This document shows, piece after piece, positions 33,606 through 43,047 of a DNA stretch of 64,000 bases. The number at the start of each line of letters is the position of its first letter. Position 1 is the first letter of the stretch. The notes under the pieces are model-generated. The model saw only the letters and a list, made by a program, of their open reading frames with translations. It made no database searches and had not been told where the DNA came from. The position numbers and the translations under genes are program-made. Origin of the DNA: Bacteroidota bacterium (GTDB lineage: Bacteria; Bacteroidota; Bacteroidia; 2-12-FULL-35-15); contig CANFRC010000009.1 in the NCBI GenBank assembly GCA_947449315.1, positions 1-64,000 on the forward strand. The letters are read 5' to 3'.

Positions 33606-34931
33606 TTAACTTTCCTTTTCTTCGAATTTTACACCGTAATTCTCTAGCTCATTTAATACTGGTAAGTAAATTTCTTTTTTGGTAGGAATAATAACACCTC
33701 TAGCTGAGATTTTTCCTTGCAAGATCAATTTTGCTGCGATAGCCAAAGGAAGTCCTACTGTTTTTGCCATAGCAGTATATGTTTGATCGTCGCCTTTAAC
33801 AACTAGTGAAGAGGTTATTTTTTTTGCTTGACCATTTAGTGTATATTCAAATTGATGTTGCATGACAATCATATCTTTGTCATGTTCTTTCAACAACCAT
33901 TTTTCTTCAAGAAGATCTTGCAATATCTGAGCTGGAGTAGCATTTTTCACTTTGATTTTCTTATCTTCAAATACACCTAACCATTCGATTTTGTTCATCA
34001 CTTCTTCATTCATTTCAGCCCCCATGAATGTTGTCAATTTTTCTTTTGTAGATTGTTTTCCAACAGGCAAAAAAGATTCAAGCAATTGTTTATAGGTTAA
34101 GGTGTCGGAAGCTTCGATTTTATAAGAGTCGTCTGTTAATCCCAACTTCACAAACACATTCCATGCTTGGCAGTAGCCGGGCATACGCAATGTTCCGCGC
34201 AACATAGTTGGAATATTCTCGATACCATAAAACTTACGGTACGACAAGGAATCACGGTTAGCGTATGCATCAAATTTACCATGACCAAATACTTCAATTG
34301 TACAAATCTGAGTGAACAATCGATTGTATGGGATGTATTTATATTCCCCGTTTTCAATAAACTGCGCAGTTCCTTGCCCTGCCAATATGACGTTACGAGG
34401 ATTCCATGAAAATTTATATCCCCATGGATTGTCGTTGCATTCTGGTGCGACTAAACCACCACAAAACGATTGAAAAGATGTTAACTCCCCTCCTTGTTCA
34501 TGAATATGATCAATCACCTTCATAGCCGAAGCGTGATCAATACCAGGGTCCAAGCCGCTTTCATTCAAAAGGATGATTCCTTCTGATCTAGCTTCTGCAT
34601 CCAATTTCATCATCTCTTTAGAAACATATGAAGCTGTAGCAAGATGTTTTTTGAATCGAACACAATCACGTGCAACATTCATATGCATAGAAGCAGGCAA
34701 CATGGAAATAACCAAATCTGCTCGCTTAATTTCTTCTTCTCTTTGTTTGTCGTTAGTAATATCAAATGCAATGGCTCTCGAATTTGGATGATTTGCTGAT
34801 TTTTGTTTAACAAGATCGATTGCCACATCGCCAACAGTTATATTCCAATTCTCTTTTGATGAATTATCAAGTAAATACTTTATCAATGATGAAGCAGAAC
34901 GCCCTGCACCTATTACAAGAATATTTTTCAT
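33606..34931 (-). CDS. Saccharopine dehydrogenase family oxidoreductase
   Basis: A 441-residue NAD(P)-binding protein. The Rossmann loop is IGAGRSASS near the N-terminus, and later parts include LPASMHMNVARDCVRF and NESGLDPGIDH, both family features. It resembles saccharopine dehydrogenases and carboxynorspermidine synthases; the reaction (lysine degradation or polyamine synthesis) cannot be fixed from sequence. It stands alone with no lysine-pathway neighbours. Confidence 0.87.
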   Translation of the reverse strand: MKNILVIGAGRSASSLIKYLLDNSSKENWNITVGDVAIDLVKQKSANHPNSRAIAFDITNDKQREEEIKRADLVISMLPASMHMNVARDCVRFKKHLATASYVSKEMMKLDAEARSEGIILLNESGLDPGIDHASAMKVIDHIHEQGGELTSFQSFCGGLVAPECNDNPWGYKFSWNPRNVILAGQGTAQFIENGEYKYIPYNRLFTQICTIEVFGHGKFDAYANRDSLSYRKFYGIENIPTMLRGTLRMPGYCQAWNVFVKLGLTDDSYKIEASDTLTYKQLLESFLPVGKQSTKEKLTTFMGAEMNEEVMNKIEWLGVFEDKKIKVKNATPAQILQDLLEEKWLLKEHDKDMIVMQHQFEYTLNGQAKKITSSLVVKGDDQTYTAMAKTVGLPLAIAAKLILQGKISARGVIIPTKKEIYLPVLNELENYGVKFEEKES

Positions 34932-35020
34932 AGGAAATTAAAAAATTAGACTGCGAATATACTAAATCATGATACAATCAATTTAATAAAAAAAAATTGC
35001 TTTAGTTTTTTCTCCCCTTC

Positions 35021-35071
35021 TTTGTTTCTAGGCATCTTCTAGAACAAATCTTAAAGTGATATAGAACAAAT
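35021..35071. repeat. Repeated AGAACAAAT motifs upstream of a -7 element
   Basis: AGAACAAAT occurs at 35041-35049 and 35063-35071, 22 bp apart (about two helical turns). An inverted near-copy, TTTGTTTCTA, lies at 35021-35030. The spacing suggests a possible operator for the gene at 35141. Confidence 0.4.
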
Positions 35072-35074
35072 TAT

Positions 35075-35082
35075 TATATTTG
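35075..35082 (+). promoter_or_regulatory. -7 element of the DUF4476 gene
   Basis: TATATTTG, 58 bp before the ATG at 35141 and directly after the AGAACAAAT repeats, which would overlap the -33 region. Confidence 0.55.
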
Positions 35083-35140
35083 TTTTTTATATGGCATAGA
35101 ATTTGAAAACCAAGTCAACTAACATTATACGTTTAAAAAC

Positions 35141-36163
35141 ATGAAAACAACATTTACTACCCTTCTGCTTACATTAAGTATTATAATGTGCGGTTATTCT
35201 CAAAACAACAATCTAGTGATCTTTTCACAGGATGGTTTAAAGTTCACAGTGATATTAAATGGGATTCGTCAGAACGGAACACCTGAAACTAATGTAAAAG
35301 TAACTGGTTTGAATGCACCGAATTATAAAGTAAAAGTAATTTTTGCTAATAAGTTACCTGATCTTGATCAGAACGCCTTTTTAATGGATGGTGGAAATCC
35401 GACACAAAATACGGAGTACACTTATTCAGTTAAAAATGTGAAGGGGAAATACAAATTAAGGTTTCAAAGTGCTGCTCCCATTTCTGCATCTTCTGCTGTG
35501 GCTCCTCAGCAAATTATTGTCGGATACAGTCCTGTTGATGTTACTTCTATAAATACAAACACATCAACATCCGGAAATACAGTTAACACCAATATTAATT
35601 CTACGAATGTAAATACAACCACCACCACAACAACTAGTACTGTAGCAACAAATGCAACTATTGGCGGTAGTTCTGTTGGCATAAATATGAATGGCGTTGG
35701 ACTTGGAGTTGGTATCAATATCAATGTAACTGACCCAACAATGGGCAATACAACTGGAACAACAAATAGCACATCAACAACTACATATAGCACTACAACT
35801 GGCAGCAATACGAGCTCATTGAATAATAACAATACATATGTACTTCCGGGTTATAGCGGAGTGTATGGGTGCCCTTATCCAATGAGTCAAAGTGATTTTG
35901 AAAGTGCAAAAAAATCGATTGCGTCAAAAGGTTTTGATGATAGTAAATTAACGATTGCTAAACAGATTGTTGGAAGTAATTGTCTTTTGTGTTCTCAAAT
36001 AAAGGAACTGATGTTATTAATGAGCTTTGAGGAAAGCCGTTTGGACCTTGCAAAATTTGCATGGACACATAATCTTGACAGAGGAAACTACTACAAACTA
36101 AATGACGCCTTCACATTTGAATCATCTATTGATGAGTTAAACCAATACACTCAAAGTCATTAA
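35141..36163 (+). CDS. Secreted protein with Thr/Asn-rich middle and DUF4476 domain
   Basis: A 340-residue exported protein. Signal peptide to about residue 20 (ending CGYSQ). Residues 21-125 form a beta-rich domain, 130-230 are a Thr/Asn/Ser/Gly low-complexity linker, and the last 90 residues are DUF4476 (MSQSDFESAKKSIASKGFDDSKLTIAKQI, with a CLLCSQIKELM element). The domain is common in secreted Bacteroidota proteins; its function is unknown. The low-complexity stretch also creates a spurious antisense frame. A terminator follows. Confidence 0.83.
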   Translation: MKTTFTTLLLTLSIIMCGYSQNNNLVIFSQDGLKFTVILNGIRQNGTPETNVKVTGLNAPNYKVKVIFANKLPDLDQNAFLMDGGNPTQNTEYTYSVKNVKGKYKLRFQSAAPISASSAVAPQQIIVGYSPVDVTSINTNTSTSGNTVNTNINSTNVNTTTTTTTSTVATNATIGGSSVGINMNGVGLGVGININVTDPTMGNTTGTTNSTSTTTYSTTTGSNTSSLNNNNTYVLPGYSGVYGCPYPMSQSDFESAKKSIASKGFDDSKLTIAKQIVGSNCLLCSQIKELMLLMSFEESRLDLAKFAWTHNLDRGNYYKLNDAFTFESSIDELNQYTQSH

Positions 36164-36197
36164 TGTAAAAGGGCATTAACTTCTAAAAATACATTTT

Positions 36198-36237
36198 TAA
36201 AAAAGCGTTCCAAATCATTTTGGGATGCTTTTTTTTT
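36198..36237 (+). terminator. Terminator of the DUF4476 gene, abutting the next promoter
   Basis: GCGTTCC and GGGATGC arms (with G-T pairs) inside A and T runs. The T run continues into the -7 element TACCTTTG of the following gene. Confidence 0.7.
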
Positions 36238-36244
36238 ACCTTTG
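36237..36244 (+). promoter_or_regulatory. -7 element four bases before the DUF423 gene
   Basis: TACCTTTG matches TAnnTTTG and ends four bases before the ATG at 36249, pointing to a leaderless or almost leaderless transcript. Confidence 0.5.
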
Positions 36245-36248
36245 CTCC

Positions 36249-36653
36249 ATGAAAAAACAATTTTTAATATTTAGCGGATTTTCGGGAGCAATATCAGTCG
36301 CACTGGGTGCTATGGCTGCACATTTCCTTAAATCAAAAATTGAAACTGGTCTAATTACTGATGCGAACCTTTTGACGTTCGAGACAGCAGCCCGTTATCA
36401 AATGTATCACAGTGTCGTATTACTGGCTTTTGCTCTCTTCTCAGAAAAATTTGACTACAAAATGATCCATAAAGCAGGATACTGTTTCATGGCAGGTATA
36501 GTTTTATTTTCAGGCTCTTTGTATCTTTTGGCAACTGCTGGATTGATCGGTCTAACAGTTACTGGCTGGCTGGGACCAATCACACCTATCGGTGGATTGT
36601 TCTTTATTACTGGTTGGATTTTAATGGCTTTTGCAGGATTAAAAAAGAAATAA
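36249..36653 (+). CDS. DUF423 family membrane protein
   Basis: A 134-residue inner-membrane protein with about four helices. The family signature is present: FLIFSGFSGAISVALGAMAAHFLK, then FETAARYQMYHSVVLLAFAL and the GWLGPITPIGGL loop. Function unknown for the family. The ATG at 36249 is used; the eight codons upstream fall in a terminator and promoter. Confidence 0.9.
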   Translation: MKKQFLIFSGFSGAISVALGAMAAHFLKSKIETGLITDANLLTFETAARYQMYHSVVLLAFALFSEKFDYKMIHKAGYCFMAGIVLFSGSLYLLATAGLIGLTVTGWLGPITPIGGLFFITGWILMAFAGLKKK

Positions 36654-37096
36654 TCCAAAGAAAAAGCATGCTATAAAAAAAAATTGGATTCGAAAAAAAT
36701 GGCTGATGTGCACTATGCTTCAACTGTTTAAAATTGGGATCAAGAAACAAATCTGCCACTTTGCTGAGAAACTATGTCTTTCTATTACCGGTGAGAAATT
36801 AAAGTTTAAATACTTTATGGATTATGCTATGAAGAAATACACAGGTTTGTACAACTTGTATTGAAATCTGAACTGTTTGTCTGTTTAAAACTTATTATTT
36901 ATCAACAGGAAAGTTTAATAAACGGCTACACACAACCTATGTAACTACCTGAAAACAAAAATATTAACATTGTTTTTTCAAAAAAATATTATTTGTTTAA
37001 AAAACTAATTTCAACCTGCTTTAACAGCTTTTTAGCCTAATTTTCTTAATTTTATACTTTCATTTTTAAAAAAACTATTAAACTAAAAAATCAGAA
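36654..37096. other. Intergenic region, 443 bp, with a possible small ORF
   Basis: No clear gene is present. One small frame, 36706-36864 (52 codons, Lys/Cys/Tyr-rich), has an ATG and no recognised family; it might be chance. The rest is the long AT-rich leader of pckA. I see no terminator after the DUF423 gene. Confidence 0.3.
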
Positions 37097-38710
37097 ATGA
37101 ACGAATTTGGAATTAAAGCTAAAAGTGCAAGCGTTGCAAGTTTAGGCTTAGAGAATGTTCTTGCGGCATATTGGAATTTAAACGCAGCAGAACTTGTTGA
37201 AGAAACTTTAGTAAGAGGTGAAGGTGTATTAACAGATACTGGAGCATTAGCAGTTGATACAGGGGAATTTACGGGTCGATCACCCAAAGACAAATTTATT
37301 GTAGAAGACGCAAAAACAAAGGATTCAATTTGGTGGAGCGATGTCAACTTTAAATTTGATGCGAATAAATTTGATGCACTTTACAATCGCGTTTGCGCTT
37401 ACTTGTCGGGAAAAGAAGTTTATGTGCGAGACTCTTACGCATGCGCTGATGTTAATTACCGCTTAAACATTCGTGTTGTAACAGAATATCCTTGGTCGAA
37501 CTTATTTGCAAACAATTTATTCTTGCGTCCTACTCATGATGAAATCATGAACTTTAATCCTGAATGGACAATCGTTTGCGCTCCGGGTTTCAAAGCAAAC
37601 CCTGCAATTGACGGAACTAGACAACACAACTTCACCATCTTAAATATGACCAAAAAGGTTATTTTAATTGGTGGTTCAGCTTATACAGGAGAAATTAAAA
37701 AAGGAATTTTTTCTTTGTTGAATTATATTTTACCACACGAAAAAGGTGTTTTATCAATGCACTGCTCTGCTAACATTGGAAAAGATGGCGATACCGCTAT
37801 TTTCTTCGGTCTTTCAGGAACAGGAAAAACAACATTATCAGCTGATGAAAACAGAGGGTTAATTGGTGATGATGAGCACGGCTGGAGCGACAAAGGAGTG
37901 TTTAACTTCGAAGGAGGTTGCTACGCGAAATGTGTTGATTTAACAAAAGAAAAAGAGCCTGAAATATTTGGTGCTGTGAAATTCGGTTCGTTATTGGAAA
38001 ACATTGAATTCTTCGAAAACACTTCAACTGTTGATTTCAGTAATATTTCTAAAACAGAAAATACACGCGTTAGTTACCCGATTAACTTCATCAACAATGC
38101 TGTGGAGCCATCTGTAGGAAATATTCCAAAAAACATATTCTTTTTAACATGTGATGCTTATGGCGTATTACCTCCTATTTCCAAGTTAACACCCGGACAA
38201 GCAATGTATCACTTCATTTCAGGATACACTGCTAAAGTTGCTGGAACCGAAATGGGAATTACGGAGCCAACCTTAACTTTTTCTGCCTGTTTTGGAAAAG
38301 TATTCTTGCCTTTACATCCAACTAAATATGCCGAGTTATTAGGAAAAAAATTAAAGGAAAACAAAGTAAATGTTTGGTTGGTTAATACAGGTTGGTCTGG
38401 CGGAGCATTTGGTGTTGGTAGCCGTATGAAATTATCTTACACACGTTCTATGATTACTGCTGCTTTAACTGGTAAATTGGATAACATCAAATATGAAACA
38501 TTGCCAATCTTCGGATTGCAAATGCCAACAGAATGCGCTGATGTACCTGCAGACATCTTAAATCCTCGCAACACATGGAAAGATAAAGATTCATATGATG
38601 CAACGGCCAACAAATTAGCCGCATCCTTCATCAAAAATTTTGAACAATATGCAAGCGCAGCTAACGAAGAAATAATGGCTGCTGCGCCTAAGGCTGCTGT
38701 AAACGCTTAA
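37097..38710 (+). CDS. pckA: Phosphoenolpyruvate carboxykinase (ATP)
   Basis: A 537-residue gluconeogenic enzyme converting oxaloacetate and ATP to phosphoenolpyruvate, CO2 and ADP. The kinase P-loop is GLSGTGKTT (238-246) and is followed by the DDEHGW metal and nucleotide segment. The RSPKDKF motif at about 61-67 belongs to the oxaloacetate site. This motif set defines the ATP-dependent family. It has a long leader and its own terminator. Confidence 0.97.
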   Translation: MNEFGIKAKSASVASLGLENVLAAYWNLNAAELVEETLVRGEGVLTDTGALAVDTGEFTGRSPKDKFIVEDAKTKDSIWWSDVNFKFDANKFDALYNRVCAYLSGKEVYVRDSYACADVNYRLNIRVVTEYPWSNLFANNLFLRPTHDEIMNFNPEWTIVCAPGFKANPAIDGTRQHNFTILNMTKKVILIGGSAYTGEIKKGIFSLLNYILPHEKGVLSMHCSANIGKDGDTAIFFGLSGTGKTTLSADENRGLIGDDEHGWSDKGVFNFEGGCYAKCVDLTKEKEPEIFGAVKFGSLLENIEFFENTSTVDFSNISKTENTRVSYPINFINNAVEPSVGNIPKNIFFLTCDAYGVLPPISKLTPGQAMYHFISGYTAKVAGTEMGITEPTLTFSACFGKVFLPLHPTKYAELLGKKLKENKVNVWLVNTGWSGGAFGVGSRMKLSYTRSMITAALTGKLDNIKYETLPIFGLQMPTECADVPADILNPRNTWKDKDSYDATANKLAASFIKNFEQYASAANEEIMAAAPKAAVNA

Positions 38711-38760
38711 TTCCTGCTTGAGCCGGTTTTAAAAAAACAACGCACTATTAAATTATTTAT

Positions 38761-38795
38761 AAATGTGCCACCCGAAAGGTGGCACATTTATTTTT
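38761..38795 (+). terminator. Terminator of pckA
   Basis: Twelve-bp perfect arms (38761-38772 and 38778-38789, AAATGTGCCACC and its complement) around CGAAA, followed by a T-rich run. Confidence 0.93.
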
Positions 38796-38851
38796 TCTAC
38801 TTAAAAGAGAGCTAGGAGGATTATGGCGTATCGCCATTAGAAGGATTTCTT

Positions 38852-38859
38852 TACATTTG
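38852..38859 (+). promoter_or_regulatory. -7 element of rsmE
   Basis: TACATTTG, 16 bp before the rsmE ATG. No clear -33 box. Confidence 0.5.
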
Positions 38860-38875
38860 TATCTCACAAGTCAAT

Positions 38876-39583
38876 ATGCATTTATTCTACACACCCGATA
38901 TTTCATCCAATACATACTCTTTAAACGAAGAAGAGAGCAAACATGCCATTCGTGTATTAAGATTGAAGGTGGGCGACAAAATACAACTAATTGATGGTGT
39001 TGGTGGTTGGTATGAAGCCGAGATTATAGATGACAACCCCAAACGCTGCTCAGTATCCATTATCGAAACAAAAATGGAAGTTGGGAAACGGAATTGGAAT
39101 CTCCACATTGCCATTGCTCCTACTAAAAACATGGATCGGTTGGAATGGTTCGTTGAAAAAGCCACAGAAATTGGAATTGATGAAATTTCATTGCTCAATT
39201 GCAGCAACAGTGAACGTTCGATTGTCAAGACAGAACGATTGCAGAAAGTTGTTGTTGCAGCAGCGAAACAAAGTCTGAAAGCATATCTTCCAAAAATAAA
39301 TGAGATGAAGGATTATAAAAAATTCATCGCTGGAACAAACGATTTTAAGTGTCAAAAATTTATTGCACATTGCTATAAAACCTCTCTTACACATTTGAAA
39401 ACTGCATATTCAAAAGAAAAAAATGCAATGGTGTTGATTGGTCCAGAGGGTGATTTCTCTGTTGAAGAAGTGAAATATGCTCTGGAAAACGGTTTTACAG
39501 AAATAAGTTTGGGAGTAAGTCGTTTACGCACGGAAACGGCTGCGTTATATGCCTGTACTGCTCTAAATATTTTGAACGAGTAA
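38876..39583 (+). CDS. rsmE: 16S rRNA (uracil(1498)-N3)-methyltransferase
   Basis: A 235-residue SPOUT-fold methylase. The N-terminal PUA-like part has HLFYTPDI and SKHAIRVLRLKVGD. The knot region has VLIGPEGDFS and LGVSRLRTETAA, the SAM-binding motifs. It modifies U1498 of 16S rRNA in the known system. It converges on the TrmH-family gene; their stops are 1 bp apart, so two RNA methylases lie tail to tail. Confidence 0.95.
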   Translation: MHLFYTPDISSNTYSLNEEESKHAIRVLRLKVGDKIQLIDGVGGWYEAEIIDDNPKRCSVSIIETKMEVGKRNWNLHIAIAPTKNMDRLEWFVEKATEIGIDEISLLNCSNSERSIVKTERLQKVVVAAAKQSLKAYLPKINEMKDYKKFIAGTNDFKCQKFIAHCYKTSLTHLKTAYSKEKNAMVLIGPEGDFSVEEVKYALENGFTEISLGVSRLRTETAALYACTALNILNE

Positions 39584-39584
39584 T

Positions 39585-40352
39585 TTATCTTCTCCGAAAT
39601 TCAGAACAAATAATGGAAGTCGCAATAGCTGCATTCAGCGACTCAGCCTCACCACTACCCGATTTATAATGAGAAAAAGAAGGGATACTAATTTTATTAG
39701 TAATCAACTTTTGAATTTCTTCTGAAATCCCTTTCGACTCATTCCCAATCACAATAAGCCCTTCAGCAGACAGCTTTTCTGAATAGATATTATTACCTTC
39801 CAATAATGCGCCATAAATTGGTTGTTGGGGATTGGTTGTTTTTTGTTGCAGAAATTCTATTAGATCTAAATCGTAAACTTTTATTCTAGAAATAGATCCC
39901 ATTGAAGCCTGCACCACCTTAGGATTAAATGAATCGACTGTTTCATGGCTGCAAACAATGTTTTCGATACCAAACCAATCCGCTATTCGAATAATCGTAC
40001 CTAGATTGCCGGGATCTTTAATGTCATCCAAAACCAGTGTTAGCTTGCCTTTTAAATCATCTGAATTTAATTCGTATTTAGGAATCTCACAAACAGCAAG
40101 CACTTCATTAGCTGAAGAAAGAGCTGAAATCCTTTCTAATTCCGATTCTTTTATCTCGTAACGCTCTATCAAATTTGAGATGGAATGACTTCTTAAAAAC
40201 TCAGATGTTGCAAATAGTTGCTTGACAACAATTGGCGAGTTTAATAGTTCAGGGACAATCTTTGCACCTTCGGCAATAAATAAATTATGCTCTTCTCTGA
40301 ACTTTTTCTGTTTCAAAGAATTAACAAATTTGATCTGATTTTTAGAAAGCAT
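39585..40352 (-). CDS. TrmH/SpoU-family RNA 2'-O-methyltransferase
   Basis: A 255-residue SPOUT methylase. The three motifs are DPGNLGTIIR (SAM and catalytic Arg), VIGNESKGIS and SLNAAIATSI. An N-terminal substrate-binding part (FVNSLKQKKFREEHNLFIAEGAKIV) resembles RlmB-like proteins. The RNA target cannot be predicted; rRNA is most likely. Confidence 0.9.
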   Translation of the reverse strand: MLSKNQIKFVNSLKQKKFREEHNLFIAEGAKIVPELLNSPIVVKQLFATSEFLRSHSISNLIERYEIKESELERISALSSANEVLAVCEIPKYELNSDDLKGKLTLVLDDIKDPGNLGTIIRIADWFGIENIVCSHETVDSFNPKVVQASMGSISRIKVYDLDLIEFLQQKTTNPQQPIYGALLEGNNIYSEKLSAEGLIVIGNESKGISEEIQKLITNKISIPSFSHYKSGSGEAESLNAAIATSIICSEFRRR

Positions 40353-40427
40353 AAAACTTAACTATTTTTTGTAAGCACAAATGTAGTAATTTAGTAACCT
40401 TTACTACTATGCAATTAACATTATACT

Positions 40428-42893
40428 GTGAACAGAAAGCATAAAAACATACAGTTCCTTCTTATTGCCCTGCTACCGTTGGTGTTTTTTGCTTGTAACC
40501 CTACGCGCAAATTAGTGAAGGACGAATTCCTGCTTCAAAAAAATCATATCATTGACAAGGACACGAAGATCGATAAAAGCGAATTTGAGTCGTATATCAA
40601 ACAAAAACCAAACCGTAAGATCTTATTGGTATTCCGCTTTCATCTTTGGCTGCACAACTTAGCAAACGAAGACAAGATCAGAGAAAAAAGGATTCTTCAA
40701 GATAAAAAAGCTGAGGATAAAAATAACCGAAGAATTGCTAAAGGCAAAAAACCTAAAAAAAACGACAGACAATTATTTGGTGAATGGCTGTTGAATGTTA
40801 GTGAACCTCCTGTTATTTATGACACCTTGCTTGCACAAAAATCGGCTAAGCAAATAAAATTATTTATGAATAATAAAGGTTTTTTTGTTAGCTCAGTCAA
40901 GGATTCCGTTTATTATGGTAAAAGAAAAAAAGCTTCCGTTTATTATTTGATCAAAGCTGCAGCACCTTATAAAATAAATCTGGTTGACTATAAAATACCT
41001 GACGAACTATTAAACTATTATGTGACCTCAGACACAACCAACTGCTTGCTTCGTCATGGCAAAAATTACGATGTAGATGAAATGCAATTAGAACGGGAAC
41101 GGATTACTTCAGAGCTGAACAACAATGGATATTGGCTCTTCAACAAGGATTATGTTTATTATGAAATTGACAGCACAATTGGAAACAGAAAAGTTAACAT
41201 AACACTCGGGATAAAAAACTACGCTTATAAATATTCAGATAATTCCGACTCTATTGTTGAAAGACCTCATCAGCGATTTTATATCAATAACATTTATATA
41301 CAGCCAGATTTTGTATCAAAAAAAGTTGATGCAATTTCTGTAAAAGATACACTGAAGGTAGATGACAATTTTATAATTCATTCTAATAAATTACAATACA
41401 AAACTCGCGTATTATTAAATTCTATTTTCCTTCACAAAGGAGAATTATATCAGTTAAAAAATATTGAGGATACTTACAAACGCCTTTCTGAATTAAAAGC
41501 ATTTAAAACGATTAATATAAGTTTTACACCTGCAGCGAATGGGTATTTAGATTGCCATATTCAATTAAGTCCCATAGCCAAACAATCTGTTACTATTGAA
41601 ACAGAGGGAACAAACAAATCAGGTAACTTAGGGATTTCTGGAAGTCTAGTTTATCAGAATCGAAATCTTTTAAAAGGAGCAGAAGTTTTTGAACTTCGCT
41701 TAAAAGGGGGTATTGAAGCTCAACGATCTGCTACAGGAACAGCAGACCTTAATACTGTAACCCAATTTAACACCATTGAATTTGGTCCGGAAGCCAACCT
41801 GTATATTCCTCGTTTTATGATTCCTTTCCATGTAAATGAATCAAAAAAATCAAATCCGAAAACCACATTCACTAGTTCATTAAATTATCAAAGTCGATCG
41901 GCTTATACAAGATATATTTCCAATCTTTCATTTGCATACACTTGGAAAGAAACCGCTAAAAAAAGACATACCATCAGTCCGCTAGTGATCAATTTTGTAA
42001 AGGTTAATTTGTCATCTGACTTTTTATATACACTTCAAAACAATGTCCACAACCTCTATCTGTTAAACAGCTTCAGCAATCACCTTTCAACAAGTACACG
42101 GTATTCGTTTACATTTAATGAACAAGATATTAAAAAGGAAAAGAATTTCATCTATTTTAGGGTGAATGCAGAATCTTCCGGAAATTTATTAAGAGGCTTT
42201 TATGATCTTGTCAACTCCATGCATGAAAATACTTTCGCTAAAGATGCAGATGGCCACTATAAATTATTTGATGTGGTTTACTCTCAATATCTGAGGATTG
42301 ATGGTGATTTCCGCTATTATTTTAATTCAAACGAAATCAACAAAGTTGTTTTCAGAGTTGCGGCAGGAATCGGAAAACCGCTAATCAATTTCCCGACCTT
42401 GCCCTTTGAACGAAGTTTTTATAGCGGAGGGGCGAATGGTATTCGCGCATGGCAAGCCCGTACTTTGGGCCCCGGCTCATTTTACGATGATGCCACCAAC
42501 TCATTCGGCCAGGTTGGGGATGCCCAAATTGAAGGAAATGTCGAATATCGATTTAAGCTTTTAAAAATGCTGAAAGGGGCATTATTTATTGATGGAGGAA
42601 ATACCTGGTTAAGTAGAAAGGATGTAGCCCGTCCGGGTGGTGAATTTCAACTGGATCGTTTTTACAAAGAAATTGCACTAGGCTCGGGTATTGGATTAAG
42701 AGCAGATTTCAGCTTTTTTATTATCCGTTTCGACCTGGGTTTAAAGATACGTGACCCTAAATTCAGTGAAAATAACCGATGGGTGATTCAAAACCTTTTT
42801 GATGCCCACTGGAAAGCCCAATACAAAGAAACTAACGGCAATAGAAAATACGGATTTACTACCTTTAATATTGGTATTGGATACCCTTTCTAG
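40428..42893 (+). CDS. tamL: BamA/TamA-family outer-membrane lipoprotein (TamL-like)
   Basis: An 821-residue Omp85-family protein. The N-terminal lipobox is VFFAC (Cys23), which marks the Bacteroidota TamL type. A basic segment and POTRA-like domains follow (residues about 40-400), then a C-terminal 16-strand barrel with the conserved GGANGIRAW and RFDLGLKI elements and terminal Phe. In other Bacteroidota TamL partners a TamB-like protein, and is thought to help outer-membrane assembly. The start is GTG at 40428; a nearby ATG is out of frame. Confidence 0.9.
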   Translation: MNRKHKNIQFLLIALLPLVFFACNPTRKLVKDEFLLQKNHIIDKDTKIDKSEFESYIKQKPNRKILLVFRFHLWLHNLANEDKIREKRILQDKKAEDKNNRRIAKGKKPKKNDRQLFGEWLLNVSEPPVIYDTLLAQKSAKQIKLFMNNKGFFVSSVKDSVYYGKRKKASVYYLIKAAAPYKINLVDYKIPDELLNYYVTSDTTNCLLRHGKNYDVDEMQLERERITSELNNNGYWLFNKDYVYYEIDSTIGNRKVNITLGIKNYAYKYSDNSDSIVERPHQRFYINNIYIQPDFVSKKVDAISVKDTLKVDDNFIIHSNKLQYKTRVLLNSIFLHKGELYQLKNIEDTYKRLSELKAFKTINISFTPAANGYLDCHIQLSPIAKQSVTIETEGTNKSGNLGISGSLVYQNRNLLKGAEVFELRLKGGIEAQRSATGTADLNTVTQFNTIEFGPEANLYIPRFMIPFHVNESKKSNPKTTFTSSLNYQSRSAYTRYISNLSFAYTWKETAKKRHTISPLVINFVKVNLSSDFLYTLQNNVHNLYLLNSFSNHLSTSTRYSFTFNEQDIKKEKNFIYFRVNAESSGNLLRGFYDLVNSMHENTFAKDADGHYKLFDVVYSQYLRIDGDFRYYFNSNEINKVVFRVAAGIGKPLINFPTLPFERSFYSGGANGIRAWQARTLGPGSFYDDATNSFGQVGDAQIEGNVEYRFKLLKMLKGALFIDGGNTWLSRKDVARPGGEFQLDRFYKEIALGSGIGLRADFSFFIIRFDLGLKIRDPKFSENNRWVIQNLFDAHWKAQYKETNGNRKYGFTTFNIGIGYPF

Positions 42894-42946
42894 TATCAGA
42901 TTTTTCTGCTTTCAGACATTTCCTTTCACCAATAACTAAAAATTAG

Positions 42947-42954
42947 TAGATTTG
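42947..42954 (+). promoter_or_regulatory. -7 element of the aldolase gene
   Basis: TAGATTTG about 93 bp before the chosen ATG at 43048. A -33 box is not clear. Confidence 0.5.
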
Positions 42955-43047
42955 TCTTCCAAAATTTATAAACCATAATTTGTTTTGCAGATTGCTAATC
43001 AGTTGGCAATGCTAAAAACAGATAAAAAAAACAAAAACATTTACACG

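Noticed and set aside
35506-35832. A 108-codon minus frame inside the DUF4476 gene
   Set aside because: It is the antisense of a Thr/Asn-rich low-complexity stretch, giving a Val/Leu/Phe-rich artefact.
38779-38994. A 71-codon plus frame overlapping the start of rsmE
   Set aside because: It starts inside the pckA terminator, lies in another frame, and rsmE with its -7 element explains the region.
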